A stretch of DNA of 64,000 nucleotides from Flaccisagitta enflata. Lineage: Eukaryota > Chaetognatha > Sagittoidea > Aphragmophora. The stretch is from assembly GCA_965153355.1 (NCBI GenBank), contig OZ231126.1, positions 80,848,001 to 80,912,000 on the forward strand, in the 5' to 3' direction. The notes under the pieces are model-generated. The model worked only from the letters and a program-made list of their open reading frames with translations. It did not search any database and was not told where the DNA came from. Below, piece by piece: positions 11,806 to 23,411 of this stretch (positions are counted from its first letter, which is position 1; each line of letters starts with the position of its first letter). A program made the translations under genes and the position numbers.

Positions 11806-11868
11806 CGTGACTGACGGATAGACGGATGGACAGAACCTCTTATACAGATGCTATGCCGCATCTAAAAG
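11806..11868 (+). mobile_element. D-type element, 3' part
   Basis: After a CGAGCGTGAC block come GACGGATA-type units, CCTCTTATA and the hairpin AGATGC/GCATCT (11846-11851, 11858-11863; loop TATGCC), then AAAAG. Confidence 0.65.
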
Positions 11869-11929
11869 TCATCCTAGTATATTTCTGAATAATTTCCAGT
11901 GATTTTTTCTTCATTTAGAGATTTTCACT

Positions 11930-12016
11930 CGAGCGTGACCGACCAACCAACCAACCAACCGACCGACCGACCAACAGACAGAGCCTCTTATAGAGGTGCT
12001 ATGGCGCACCTAAAAA
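11930..12016 (+). mobile_element. D-type element, 3' part
   Basis: CGAGCGTGACC leads into GACC/AACC tetranucleotides, then CCTCTTATAGAGG (itself a hairpin) overlapping the terminal hairpin AGGTGC/GCACCT (11994-11999, 12006-12011; loop TATGGC) and AAAAA. Two alternative hairpins share the AGAGG strand. Confidence 0.7.
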
Positions 12017-12118
12017 GGGTTTCCGTGTTTCCATGTTTTCGTGTATCTTTTTTAGAGTGTGACATGTTGTTGTAAGTTATATAAGTGTGAACTACTGTTG
12101 TACAGGGTCATCGACATG

Positions 12119-12645
12119 AGTTTGAGCTTTTTCTCACTGATGACAAGAGACATGGATTTGAAATTAATCAAGTCTTGAAGTGTGTAGATTGACATTCTTT
12201 GTGTCAAAATTTCAGCCATTTTGGTCAAGTAGTTTTTCTTTTATATGAATTTGAAGTGACATGTGTATTTTCCCATTTGACAGATTTTCCACCAAAAATC
12301 AGGAATTCTGCTAATTTTCATTTTCATCTTTTTTTTAGATATTCATGCTATAGAGTAATGATTGATCTCAAGTGAAAGATCAGCTGACAAACGTTTTTAA
12401 CTACTTCAAGAACTTCACTGATTTAAGCCTTTTTTGTGATGTTAACCTGCACTATTCATGAAATTTACTAGAAAATCTGCTCAGTCCTGAAATAAAAGCT
12501 TTAAGTTCAAATCCATGTTGAAGACAAACTACTTGACCAAAATGGATGAAATTTTGACACAAAAAATATCAATATATACTCTTTGTGACTTGATCAATAT
12601 CAAATACATGACTTTTAGCATCTGTGAGTAAAAGCTTGACGGAAT
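12119..12645. mobile_element. Inverted-repeat element, about 0.5 kb
   Basis: About 110 bases at the left (containing TTTGTGTCAAAATTTCA and CCATTTTGGTCAAGTAG) recur inverted at about 12530-12640. The spacer is AT-rich and non-coding. I could not see a convincing target duplication, so the exact ends are uncertain. Confidence 0.6.
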
Positions 12646-12724
12646 CCGACAACTCAGCTGGATGACCCGGTGTGCTGTATAACTCCCTGCCCAACCGTCC
12701 GAGACTTTTGCCCTGTCTGTGGCT

Positions 12725-12768
12725 TGTTTCTTTCTTTCTTTTTGACATTTTTACTTTCTTTCTTTCCT

Positions 12769-12852
<84 letters not shown>

Positions 12853-12853
12853 T
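12725..12853. repeat. (TTTC)n microsatellite
   Basis: More than 25 TTTC units with a diverged left end. Confidence 0.95.
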
Positions 12854-12884
12854 GGTTGCAATATAAAGGATTTTGTTTTATCAT

Positions 12885-12982
12885 AACTTGAGCAAGTTCC
12901 TCTCCCAAGACTCGAATCATGTCGGTTAAAATTTAATCGATATGATTCGAGTCTTGGCTTGGGAGAGGAACTTGCTCAAGTT
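12885..12982. repeat. Near-perfect hairpin with 36-base arms
   Basis: Left arm 12885-12920 and right arm 12942-12982 are reverse complements apart from a 5-base insertion (CTTGG) in the right arm. The loop is 21 bases. The arm contains GAGCAAGTTCCTCTCCCAAG. No element boundary is obvious. Confidence 0.85.
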
Positions 12983-13068
12983 AAATGTCTCTCCGCGATC
13001 ATACTTAAAATCCTCGATGGTATCAATGATTTCTCACAGGTATCAAAATTGAAAAAAATAACTTCTCG

Positions 13069-13140
13069 ACCAACCGATGAACCAACCAACCAACCAACCA
13101 ACGGACATGGCCAGTTAAACAGGTGCTTTGGTACACCTAA
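13069..13140 (+). mobile_element. D-type element, 3' part
   Basis: GACC/AACC tetranucleotides, then a decayed link, then AGGTGC with ACACCT (one stem pair lost) and TAAAC. Confidence 0.55.
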
Positions 13141-13266
13141 ACATGATTAAAAAACCTTCCCTCTCAATCTAACCAAAAAGTAAATTGCTAATGTGTATGC
13201 TCGTGAATGCATCTGTGGGTGTTAAAAAAAATGTTGCTATCTTTTCTTTTTCTTTTAGTGGGTGTA

Positions 13267-13267
<1 letters not shown>

Positions 13268-13347
<80 letters not shown>
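13268..13347. repeat. (TG)n microsatellite
   Basis: About 40 TG units. Confidence 0.95.
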
Positions 13348-13351
<4 letters not shown>

Positions 13352-13561
13352 AACCTGAGATTTTTGAGCTTGATTACATATGTTTACGACTTTTTTCCAG
13401 TATTCGATAGCCGCCTTTAGTGATTATATGTCTGTCTGTCTGTCTGTCTGTCTGTCTGCCTGTGTCTGTGTTTCTCAGTCTGTGCCTTGTTGTGTTTGTC
13501 TGTCTTTCTATCTCTTGGAATGTTTATCCCTCAGTTATTCATCTACTCATTGCTCCTCCCC

Positions 13562-14164
13562 TTTTTGGGCAGCGGCCCCGGAGGGGCCGATGACCTATGA
13601 TTCCACATAAGGCAATTTTCTCCGGTTTCCGTTTTCCGTCTGTCCCCCCCCCAGCCTCAAATAAAGCCTCTCAGACCCCGAATCAGGCCTTTTCGACTCC
13701 AAATCAGACCTTTCTGACCCCAGATCAGGCTTCTCAGACCTCAAATCAGGCCTCCCAGACCTAAATCAGGCCTCTCAGACCCCAAATCAGGCCTCCCAGA
13801 CCCCAGATCAGGCTTCTCAGACCCCAAATTAGGCCTCTCAGATCCAAATCAGGCCTCAGACCCCATGTCAGGCTTTTCAGACCCCAAATTAGACCCCTCA
13901 GACCCAAATAAGGCCTTTCAAACCCCAAATCAAGCCTCTCAGACCCCAAACCACGCCTCTCACACCCTATATCAGACCTTTCAGAGCCAAAATCAGGCCT
14001 CCCAGCCCTCCAAACCAGCTTCTCAAACCGGAGAAAATTGTCCTATGTGGAATCATAGGTCATCGGCCCCTCCGGGGCTGCTGCCCCTCTCATAATCTCA
14101 TTCCCACACACACACTAACTTAGGGGCATCGGGTACCGCTGACCATGTAACGCTTTTGCGACTA
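13562..14164 (-). mobile_element. B cassette 1: paired hairpins around a minisatellite
   Basis: The left side has TTTTTGGGCAGCGGCCCC, hairpin CGGCCCC-GGA-GGGGCCG, then a CCTATGATTCCACATAAGG hairpin. The right side has the same block inverted, ending GGGGCTGCTGCCC. Between them lie about 18 units of 21 bases based on CAGACCCCAAATCAGGCCTCT (13640-14030). Beyond the right block comes a one-sided tail, GGGGCATCGGGTACCGCTGA then CGCTTTTGCGACTA. Fold-back organisation with a private tandem core; no protein. Confidence 0.8.
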
Positions 14165-14329
14165 TTAGTCATGATGAAATCTTACCAATTTTTCGATGAT
14201 TAACGATGATCGCGAAATCAGCTGTGACCTTCGTTCATGCCAGGGATTCTCTGTTCTTGATCAATTGCTCAGGGTAGTGATGACTAAAGATATGAATGAA
14301 GCTTCAATTTCCAATAAATTCCTTCCTAT

Positions 14330-14430
14330 CCTCCTTTCTTCCTTCCTTTCTTCCTTTCTTCCTTTCTTCCTTTCTTCTTTTCTTCCTCTCTTCCTCTTTT
14401 TGTTTCTTTCTTCCTCCCTTCCTACTTTCC
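14330..14430. repeat. Pyrimidine TTCC/TTTC repeat
   Basis: Irregular TTCCTTTC units. Confidence 0.85.
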
Positions 14431-14689
14431 TTTTTTAGGTGATTCAAAGCATCTCTATAACTGACAGCGTTAAATGGTCAGTTGGTCGGGTAGCGTGTTC
14501 ATTAGACGATTCACACGGCACACCTTATTAACCTACTCGGTCATGTTGCAAGTGAAATCAGCTGTCACAATGATTTCATTTTGTTTTGCCTCGTATTGAA
14601 GGAATGAAGGAAAGTTAAAACTAAATATTTTCTACCTCATTTCTTATGATTTAGAACTGAATGAGTGAATCAATATGAACAAATAAATG

Positions 14690-14815
14690 AAGGAACAAAC
14701 AAACGAAAGAACAAACGAACTAACAAACAAACAAAATAATAAACGAAAAAACGTATGAAGAAACAAACAAACGAATAAACAAGTGAACGAATGAACAAAC
14801 AAACAAATGAATGAC
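14690..14815. repeat. (AACA/AACG)n degenerate tetranucleotide repeat
   Basis: Units AAAC, GAAC and AACG alternate with a few gaps. Confidence 0.8.
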
Positions 14816-14819
14816 TGCA

Positions 14820-15485
14820 GGACTGATTGAATTAATGAATCAATGATTGGAGAAAGGAAGGTTCAATAAAATGCTAATTGATAATCATTTTGTACCACCC
14901 TTTAGTTTTAATTGATCTTTCTGGTTCACTCTTGACTTTGTACTCTTTATTTACTGCATCTCTCACTCTCTTCCGCCTCTAGTTTCCATCAGTTGTTTCC
15001 TACTGATGATGTAATGACTGAAAGCAACTAAATTGAACAATGTAGATATCCTAACAAGGCGTCCAAAACATTTTGCAAATGTCATTGGGTGCTTAATGAT
15101 GTTTAATGCGATACTTGAACGCTGTTGACTGTTAACATTATTATGGTGAGATGCATGAAAGTATTATAAACACTTTTTTGGCAGCAGCTCCAAAGGGGCC
15201 ATTGACAAATGCTTAGATGCATGGAAAATCATGGCGCATTCTATGATCTAAGGGTTTGATTTGGGTTGATTTGTTGTTAGGGTTGTTTTTTTTCTCGATA
15301 CCATGAGGAATAACACAAAGTTAGGGTGAAGGTACTTCGTCTGTTAGTAGTGTTTTGACCATAAAGAGGTGATCTCATCTTTATGATTTCACACTAATAA
15401 TCATGGCAATTATTTTTTTCATTTTCTTATTGCCAACCAAAGAAAAAAAAAGAAATTAACTTGTAGGGACTATGGATTTGCAACT
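14820..15485. other. No gene seen; single B-cassette end relic
   Basis: Unique-looking AT-rich DNA. At 15181-15210 GGCAGCAGCTCCAAAGGGGC resembles one hairpin block of a B cassette with no partner. Confidence 0.5.
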
Positions 15486-15487
15486 GT

Positions 15488-15537
15488 TGTAGGCGGAATT
15501 CCGTTAGTGGCAGGTCTGTTGAAGCAAGGTTCAACTG
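15488..15537. mobile_element. Solo right end of a CAGTT...AACTG element
   Basis: GCGGAATTCCGTTAG then GGTTCAACTG followed by TA matches the right end of the complete small element at 43533-43710. No left end was found. Confidence 0.55.
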
Positions 15538-15539
15538 TA

Positions 15540-15980
15540 CTTAATTAATCATTGAGCACTTGGGTATGGAATAAAAGTTCTTCTTATGCATATTGGTTAC
15601 TTTCTTCTTGTAAGTTGATGCATAACTAGTTACTAATTTTGTTAGGATGGTTAAAAAAGTGATTCCTCTTTCATGATTACATGCCCTTAACAAGTACATG
15701 ATTACATGGAGGAGTTCCTCCTTCAACTCCTCCCTCCTCCATCCTCCACTAGCCTAGTGGAATCTTAGAGGTGATTCCATGTATGGAAATGGTATATGAA
15801 ATCATGACCCATGATTACACTATGAAATTAGGGCAGTCGAATCACAGCGAGCGGGACTCGCGGGAGTAGCTTCACTATGACTCCTCTCCCTGCCATTGTA
15901 AATTTATCCTCTTTTTTTCCATTTTGTTCTCAACCTCATCAAGGTGAAAGACGAAGTTTCAAAAGAAGGTGGAAAAACAG
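15540..15980. other. No gene seen
   Basis: Short repeats of TCATGATTACATG and CTCCTCC but no gene. Confidence 0.5.
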
Positions 15981-15981
15981 G

Positions 15982-15984
<3 letters not shown>

Positions 15985-16071
<87 letters not shown>
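15985..16071. repeat. (GA)n microsatellite
   Basis: About 43 GA units, followed by GACAGACA decay. Confidence 0.95.
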
Positions 16072-16073
<2 letters not shown>

Positions 16074-16224
16074 ATCAGACTGACTAACAGAGACAGACTG
16101 ACAGACAGACAGATAAATGAAAGAAAGGAAGAAAAAAAATCAAGCATGAGAGAAAGCAAGAAAGAAAGACAAAAAGTCAGAAAGACAGACAGACAGAGGG
16201 ATAAATAGCAATAATTGGTGCAAG

Positions 16225-16230
16225 AAAGAG

Positions 16231-16308
<78 letters not shown>

Positions 16309-16352
16309 GAAGAGAGAAAGAAAGAAAGAAAGAAAAAAGAAAGAAAGAAAGA
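16225..16352. repeat. (GAAA)n microsatellite
   Basis: About 30 units with a few GGAA and GAGA variants at the right. Confidence 0.95.
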
Positions 16353-16751
16353 TGAAGAATAGTGAGAAAGAGAGGCGGAGTAAGAGGCAGGAGACACTTT
16401 TGTTCGGGGAGCAAGAAACTGTCTCCTTTGTTGATTTGAGAAACAGAAAACTAGGAGAGAAAAAAAGATCCTAGTCACTTTTTACTCCTTTCTCTCTCTC
16501 TCTCTTTCTCGCTTTTTTTGCGTGAGGAAATCAATGGTTAACAAAATGCGACAAACAACAATACGGAAAGTTAAGAAAGTAGACAAACGCAAAAGGGAAC
16601 AAAAGAACAATGCACCAAACAAAAGAGGAAACAATAAAAAAGAAAACAAACATGACCACCGAACGATTAAACAGGACAAAACAAACGACTCTAGCGCAAC
16701 CGTCGAGAGATTGTGGAAAGTATTTTTGCAAAACGAATGAGTGAGAGGATG

Positions 16752-16818
<67 letters not shown>

Positions 16819-16874
16819 TAATGATTGAATGAATGAATGAATGAATGAATGAATGATGAATGATAAAGTGATTG

Positions 16875-16905
<31 letters not shown>

Positions 16906-16985
16906 GAATCAATGAATGAACGAATCAATGAATGAATCAATGAATGAATGGATGAATCAATGAATGAATCAATGAATGAGTGAAT
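16752..16985. repeat. (ATCA)n and (ATGA)n compound microsatellite
   Basis: Pure ATCA run (16752-16818) followed by ATGA and mixed ATCA/ATGA units. The two motifs are interleaved on the right, as if produced by repeated slippage across a mutated unit. Confidence 0.9.
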
Positions 16986-16989
16986 TGGA

Positions 16990-17480
16990 TGAAAATTAAA
17001 AATTTTGTCCGACGTGACAACTAAGCTTGAAATTGTAAATTGCAGAAAGTAAGAAAATTAGCGAAAGAGAAAACATGCGGAGAGCAAATAAGTGACAGAA
17101 TTATTTTCTCTTCGATTTTCACAAAAAAAAACGCAAGGAAAAAAGCCCAGTGAAAAAAATTATACATAACAAACTGACAGAGACACAAAGACAACCATAG
17201 AAGAGAGCAACATTTGAGACTACCGCAGCTTTCGCGGCAGCTGCAGCAGTCGCAGCATCTTCCACGCAAAAAAAAAACGAAAAAAAACCCACCGCAGCAG
17301 TATCTTCAACAGCAACGCGTGTTGAGGGTGAGGAGGTGACGAAAGACGGAGAAATGGACCGGAAAACTCGACGCAGCTTCCCTCTCTTTCCCCCCCCCCC
17401 CCGCTGCATCTGATACCCGCCCTTCACCATTCCTACCAAAACCATACCCAACGCCACCACTGCACTCCCTCACATATTGC
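16990..17480. other. No gene seen
   Basis: Short GCAGC-rich segment at 17225-17310 and a C11 run near 17392; no supported gene. Confidence 0.5.
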
Positions 17481-17489
17481 TGCTACATC

Positions 17490-17618
17490 TAGGGATGTGG
17501 AAGCGTTCGATTTTAGTGCCGCTTCCACCGCTTCCGTTTCCGCTTCCGTTTTGTAGTTCAAAAACAAGTAGCTATCCCATCCTCCAAATGAAAGCGGTCA
17601 ATCGCTTCCACATCCCTA
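17490..17618. mobile_element. hAT-like MITE, 129 bases
   Basis: Ends TAGGGATGTGGAAGCG and its inverted copy match those of the element at 35493-35628. The interior has GCTTCCGTTTCCGCTTCCGT units. The flanking 8-mers differ, so this copy is old or its target site has changed. Confidence 0.75.
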
Positions 17619-17689
17619 GCCCTGCATCTGTACTGCATCTGATATCTAGCAGCGTTCACCTTTTCTGCCGTCTTTATCACCAATGCCAC

Positions 17690-17930
17690 CATTGCTACCA
17701 CCGGCTGCCATCTCCACTACCACTCCACCCGCCAGCGTTCACCATTTCTCCCCGCCCTCACCACTAGTTTTCACCACCACCACCACCTTCACTGCTGTCA
17801 CCAGTATTGCCATCATCACTGAATGTGATACACGCTCGTGTATCAGTTCCGCCGCCAGGACTCTCAACGCCACCACCTTGCGTCACTGCCATCGCTACCA
17901 TCACCATGGCTTCTGTCGCTTCTGCATCCA
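17690..17930. repeat. CAC/CCA-rich tract
   Basis: Imperfect ACC and CATC triplets; open frames here (His/Pro/Ser/Thr-rich) are compositional. Confidence 0.65.
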
Positions 17931-18365
17931 CCGCCAATTCAACCCGTGATACTCGTGATACTTTTGTATGTGCCTGGCAGAAGTCTTTACTTCACAAAAG
18001 GGTAAAGCAGTATGTAACCATTTAAACCTGGCCTTTGCTTTCTCTTTTTCTGGTTGTCAACCCAAGTTGTTCCCTTACCGTTTAATTCTTTTCATGCCTT
18101 GGTTACACACAGTTATCTTTGTGCCTTAAAGTAAAAGTTTTACAAACACAGGAAGCATCTTCTTTTATCGGTTTGTCAATCTTTATGTGAGAGGGAATGT
18201 TTTAATGTAAACGGGAATCATATTGCTTCGCCATCATCGTCACTGCCGTTTTATGCTGCAGCGACCTCTCTCATCGTTGCGCTTTTAAAGCATGTCACAA
18301 GGCAAAAATGAATAAAAGGGAATCGGATTATGATTAATACCACTACAAAATACCGATGGCCCTAT

Positions 18366-18500
<135 letters not shown>

Positions 18501-18729
18501 GATAGAGAGACAGAGAGACAGAGAGAGATACAGAGAGACAGAGAGACAGAAAGACAGAGACAGCGATAAAGTTGAATACAGCGAAGGAAATAAGAGAAAC
18601 ACAAAGTTATGCAAATGTGCATCATCACTTGACAGCCAATACCACCATCATAATCACGGCAGTTTCTGACAATAACGCAAGAACTCAATAATGGGTCTGT
18701 TTCTGCTCGTGACAATCGCATTTTTTTCG

Positions 18730-18870
18730 GACCACTCTATCGCTCGCCACATTTGTTCGCTCGCACTGCTCACTCAGCTCACTCGCTCCGCAGCACTCCA
18801 CTTCGCCACGCTTGCTTCGCTTGCTTGCTCTATTCATAAGCCCGCTCACTAACTTCACTCACTCTCTCAT
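18730..18870. repeat. Degenerate GCTCGCTCACT repeat
   Basis: Clusters of CTCGC, CACTCGC and TTCGCTTGC. A complement-oriented relative (GAGCGAGTGAGC) lies at 46537-46670. Confidence 0.55.
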
Positions 18871-19084
18871 GGGTCGGTTGACGCTAAAAACGAGTTTCAC
18901 GGAAACAATTTAAAGTCTTGTCTTCAGCAGAAACACACCAAATGTTTGCATTGCAAGAGGCTAAGAAAAAAGAAAGGTTGTCGCAGAAAAAGTGCATCGA
19001 AGGTAATAAAGATAAATGACATTGGATTGGAAATACGAAAACCTCCCCACTTGATTATCTGTGTTCTTGCCTAGAGGGAGATAT

Positions 19085-19218
<134 letters not shown>

Positions 19219-19612
19219 AATGCACAGAAGCACAGACATAGAGAGCAACTTTATTTGTCGGTCTGTCACTAGTCAACCTCCAACCGGCTTTTTTTGGCGG
19301 GGAGCGTTGAGTTACCTGTGCGCCCGAAAAGTATTTAGTTACAAGAAGAAGCGCAATATTCGCTCGCACTCGCGTGGATGTCAATGTAATTTTGCCTTTT
19401 CTCTCTCTGCTCGGAATTTAAGGTAGTCTGAGGAAGTTTGTGGAAGTTGACCGTATGAGAGTGCAAGCGCACGCACAATCACATACACTCCGAGTATCTT
19501 TGATTTAAGTGTGATTGCTTCTTATGCTCAACGGGCAAGTAAGCAAGTAAAACGTCATCGCCCTCCAGGCTCCATTCTCCGCCTCGTATCTTCCTTTAGC
19601 ATTTTAATTGAA

Positions 19613-19628
19613 GTGTGTGTGTGTGTGT

Positions 19629-19680
<52 letters not shown>

Positions 19681-19686
19681 GTGTGT

Positions 19687-19748
<62 letters not shown>

Positions 19749-19801
19749 ATGTGCGTGTGTGCGTATGTGCGTGTGTGTGTGTGCGCGTGTGTGTATGTGT
19801 G
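19613..19801. repeat. (TG)n microsatellite with CG interruptions
   Basis: TG units with repeated GTGCGTGT variants that are themselves spread through the array. Confidence 0.95.
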
Positions 19802-20378
<577 letters not shown>

Positions 20379-20462
20379 TGTTTGTGTTTAAAACACGCTG
20401 ATTTTCTGCCTCTGTTAATTTTTCTCTCGCATTTCCCCCTTTATGACAAAATTGCTTTGCAG

Positions 20463-20591
20463 GTAACTGGTGCTTCGATACAAGTCGCCTCAGAAATGCT
20501 ACCAAACTCAACAGAGCGAGCGGTCACAATATCAGGGACATCAGAGGCTATCACCCAATGCATCTTCCACGTCTGTAATGTCATGTTAGAG
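20463..20591 (+). CDS. PCBP: Internal exon of a poly(rC)-binding protein (PCBP/hnRNP E family), KH domain second half
   Basis: PCBP proteins bind C-rich single-stranded RNA and DNA and control mRNA stability, splicing and translation. The exon holds 43 whole codons. Its translation begins VTGASIQVASEMLPNSTER and ends CNVMLE. The MLPNSTER motif with a following (A)VTISG strand is the signature of the middle KH domain of vertebrate PCBPs as I remember them, and the stretch from TGA to MLE has the same length there. In KH terms it spans strand 2 (residues 5-9), the variable loop (10-18), strand 3 (19-25) and the last helix (26-43). The GXXG RNA-binding loop would lie in the preceding exon, which I could not find. 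The acceptor is a pyrimidine-rich tract ending TTTGCAG, the donor is GAG followed by GTAAGT, and both intron phases are 0. No other exon was recognised, so introns must be long. HNRNPK-like proteins are less likely because of the exact motif. Confidence 0.85.
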
Positions 20592-20694
20592 GTAAGTTTT
20601 GACTTTCCCATTCTCTTCATTGATGGAATTCCTCGCATTGTCTTCAACCATTCCAAGCTTTGTTACTATGGATGTAAAATGCAATGGCAACGAA

Positions 20695-20695
20695 T

Positions 20696-20775
<80 letters not shown>
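20695..20775. repeat. (AAC)n microsatellite
   Basis: About 26 AAC units starting about 100 bases downstream of the PCBP exon's donor site. Confidence 0.95.
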
Positions 20776-20854
20776 GTCAACAACAACAACGTCGCTTTCG
20801 GTTCGTAGCACTTGTTTACTTTCCACCACACAAACCGTCTTTGTCTTTTTCTCT

Positions 20855-20857
<3 letters not shown>

Positions 20858-20887
<30 letters not shown>
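20858..20887. repeat. (CT)n microsatellite
   Basis: Short CT array preceded by TTTCTC units. Confidence 0.9.
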
Positions 20888-21132
20888 CATCTTCAAATGC
20901 TGATTGAATTCTTGTTAACTGCCAGCATCCACCACAATCAGTGAAATTGTTTTGAAAGGCCTCTTTTCAATTACATGACGTCGCACTCGAAAAACAAGGC
21001 CAAGAGATGTCCAATAGATGCGCCCTCTTCAGATGTATATATGAAAATACTGATATGAAAATACTGAGATACTGAGTTAAAGAGAAAAATATAAAATTAT
21101 TCCTCCTTCACCCCCACCCCCCCACCCCTCCC

Positions 21133-21225
21133 CAAAGAGACAAAGATACAAAAGAGACAAAAGAGACAAAAGAGATGAAAGAGACATGAAGAGACATGAA
21201 GAGAAATGAAGAGAAAACCTTAGAA
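21133..21225. repeat. Minisatellite AGAGACAAA / AGAGACATGA
   Basis: About nine units of 9-10 bases. Confidence 0.8.
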
Positions 21226-21246
21226 ATCGCGTTTAGAAATTTTCTT

Positions 21247-21322
21247 GTTACATTCAGACAGACAGATAGACAGACAGACAAGGGACACACCCTCTCATAG
21301 AGATGCGAGGTTGCATCTAAAA
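21247..21322 (+). mobile_element. D-type element, 3' part
   Basis: GACA tetranucleotides, CCTCTCATAGAG and terminal hairpin AGATGC/GCATCT (21301-21306, 21313-21318; loop GAGGTT), then AAAAAG. Confidence 0.7.
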
Positions 21323-21543
21323 AGCTCCTCATGTTGTGATTTCAACGTAAATGATGATTTTATCAGCGTGAAGCCATCTAATAGCAGTGCACTTGTGAAA
21401 GTGTCATTTCTACCGACATTTCAGTTTGTGCTCGGCAACATATAAGCAGGGCAGGGGCAGCCACTCAAAAAAAAACATACTGTTTAAGTACTTCTAAGGG
21501 GTAAATGATGTGACCCAAAGGCCGATCATCGGCTATCTCTTTT

Positions 21544-21738
21544 ATAACCCCCATCTCTCATTTTGTTACACATCCATCCTTCCCCCTTTTCGTTCTTTAC
21601 CCCCCCCCTCCTTCCCCCTTCTCGCCTTACATCACCCCCATCTCCCATTTTGTTACACATCCATCCTTCCCCCTTTTTGATCTTTACCCTCCACCCCCCT
21701 CCTTTCCCCCATTTCGTTCCGTATCCATCCACTCGATT
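21544..21738. repeat. Two tandem units of about 100 bases, C/T-rich
   Basis: The block CCCCCATCTC(T/C)CATTTTG to CCTTCCCCCTTTT occurs twice, with internal sub-repetition of CCTCCTTCCCCC. Confidence 0.8.
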
Positions 21739-21921
21739 CGTTTGGCTTTGTGAGTTCTATTTTTAAACTGTGTGGTTGAGACAGAGCCTCTCTGCATCGA
21801 GCGTCGCTCGGTGGAAGAAGGAAGACGAGGCAGAGGGAGGAACAAGAATGATAGCAGGAACAAGAAAAAGAACAAGAAAAAAATGACAAGAACAAGAAAA
21901 AAAAGAACACGAAAAAGAACA

Positions 21922-21924
<3 letters not shown>

Positions 21925-22008
<84 letters not shown>

Positions 22009-22009
22009 C
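21925..22009. repeat. (CAA)n microsatellite
   Basis: 28 CAA units preceded by AAGAACAAGAAAA units; purine-rich upstream. Confidence 0.95.
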
Positions 22010-22357
22010 GATGACAAGACGAAATAAACGAGATAAACAAAAAGAGAGAAAAAAAGACAAAAAGCCAAAGACGATGTTGAGCGTTGCTGAGGGGCAGAGG
22101 TTGTAGGCTGAAGGGCATCGTTGTCTTTTTAGCCACCAAATTATGAATGATAATTCCCACAAAATGACTTTAAGCGGATAATATTTCATCCCTTTTTTTG
22201 GTTCTCTTTCTTCTTATCGTCCGTAGTGCAACAACAGTTCGTATTCACGGTAACTTTTGACCGAAAAGATGCTCTTTCGGAAGTTACTTGTCCGAAAGAT
22301 AACGCTACTAGTACTAGGATGAGTCGGGTTTCCGTCACTCTCTTATCTATTCTGTTC

Positions 22358-22565
22358 CTTTTTTTTTAGATGCGTCCGTCAGGAACGTATCTCTATAAGA
22401 AGGTCTGTCCGTCGGTTCGTCCGTATGTCCGTTACGCCTCCTTAAAAACCGAATTTTTCGGCACTTCTCAGCCGCGGCGATGTTACGTACAAAATCAAAC
22501 ACTCTTTAGTAGGCTTTTGAGTCGTTTTATCTGTCTGTCCGTCCATCTAGCTGTCCTTCCATATA
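22358..22565 (-). mobile_element. D-type element, inverted, decayed
   Basis: TTTTTTAGATGCGT with ACGTATCT forms the terminal hairpin (one G-T pair), followed by CTATAAGAAGG and GTCC/GTCG tetranucleotides. A second GTCTGTCCGTCC run lies at 22530-22560. Confidence 0.55.
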
Positions 22566-22569
22566 TCTA

Positions 22570-22879
22570 ATATGTCTATCGCCAAAGTCAATACTCGCAA
22601 GGACATAGTCAGGACGCATCTTTGCCCGGTCGGGCTTGTTTCTCACCATCTTCTCGTGGTGAACTCTTACATCCTTTGTTGTAACGACCTTAGTGTCATG
22701 GTGAGCTCTTTCAGTCTTTGATACCTCCTCTCACTTACATCATCATCCTCTCCTGTTAAAACCGACATTTTCTCAGTTTCTCTTGCCTCCACTCCCTCTT
22801 TCCCCTTTTTCCCATCACGCAGTTTTTTTCATGTCTACTTTACTTTATTCACATCTCCTTTTTCAGCCTAGTTTATACC
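22570..22879. other. No gene seen
   Basis: CT-rich unique sequence with a small hairpin TCACCA...TGGTGA near 22647. No supported gene. Confidence 0.5.
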
Positions 22880-22950
22880 ACATATCATACTTTATACATT
22901 ATACATCATACATCATACATAATACATCATACATCTATCATCATACACGC
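22880..22950. repeat. (CATACAT)n-like short repeat
   Basis: Units CATACAT, TATACAT and CATACATAA in tandem. Confidence 0.8.
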
Positions 22951-23045
22951 CTTCCACGCTAATGGTGATGTATGTTTTAACCGTTTGTTAATGTTGGGCG
23001 TCAAACGCGTGAAACAGTGCACCCCCTTTTCTCTCCCCCTCTCTT

Positions 23046-23203
23046 TTTAGTCGCTGGCTAACCAACTCTATAAGAGGCATTGTCCCTCCCTCCATCCGTC
23101 TGTCCATGCGTCAAAACGAGTCGAAAAGTGAAAAAGAAGCGTTTTAGATGCCTGTGTGTGACGGAGGAGAGGGAGTGGAGTGTTACCCCGCGTTACTTGT
23201 TAA
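23046..23203 (-). mobile_element. C-type hairpin element, inverted
   Basis: Opens with TTTTTAGTCGCTGG and CTCTATAAGAGG, has CCCTCC and GTCC tetranucleotides, and ends GTTACCCCGCGTTACTTGTT. That end is the complement of the C-type start AACAAGTGACGCGGGGTCAC. Confidence 0.6.
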
Positions 23204-23411
23204 ACATTGATTCGAATGTCATCCACCAACTCTCTGTCAAACATCTCTTGGGAGTGACTTCTCAATCCATAGATATTAACTGCGTTTTAACTAGATTCGA
23301 CCTTCCAAAGCCATGTACCAGCCTACTACTGTAAACGACTTTTGTCTTCCTTTGCCTATCCAAAAAAAACCAATTTCCCTCTTTTGATGACATAAACAAA
23401 AGGATTTTACC

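Noticed and set aside
17482-17626. 8-base target duplication for the 17.5 kb MITE
   Set aside because: Flanking 8-mers GCTACATC and GCCCTGCA do not match, unlike the 35.5 kb copy.
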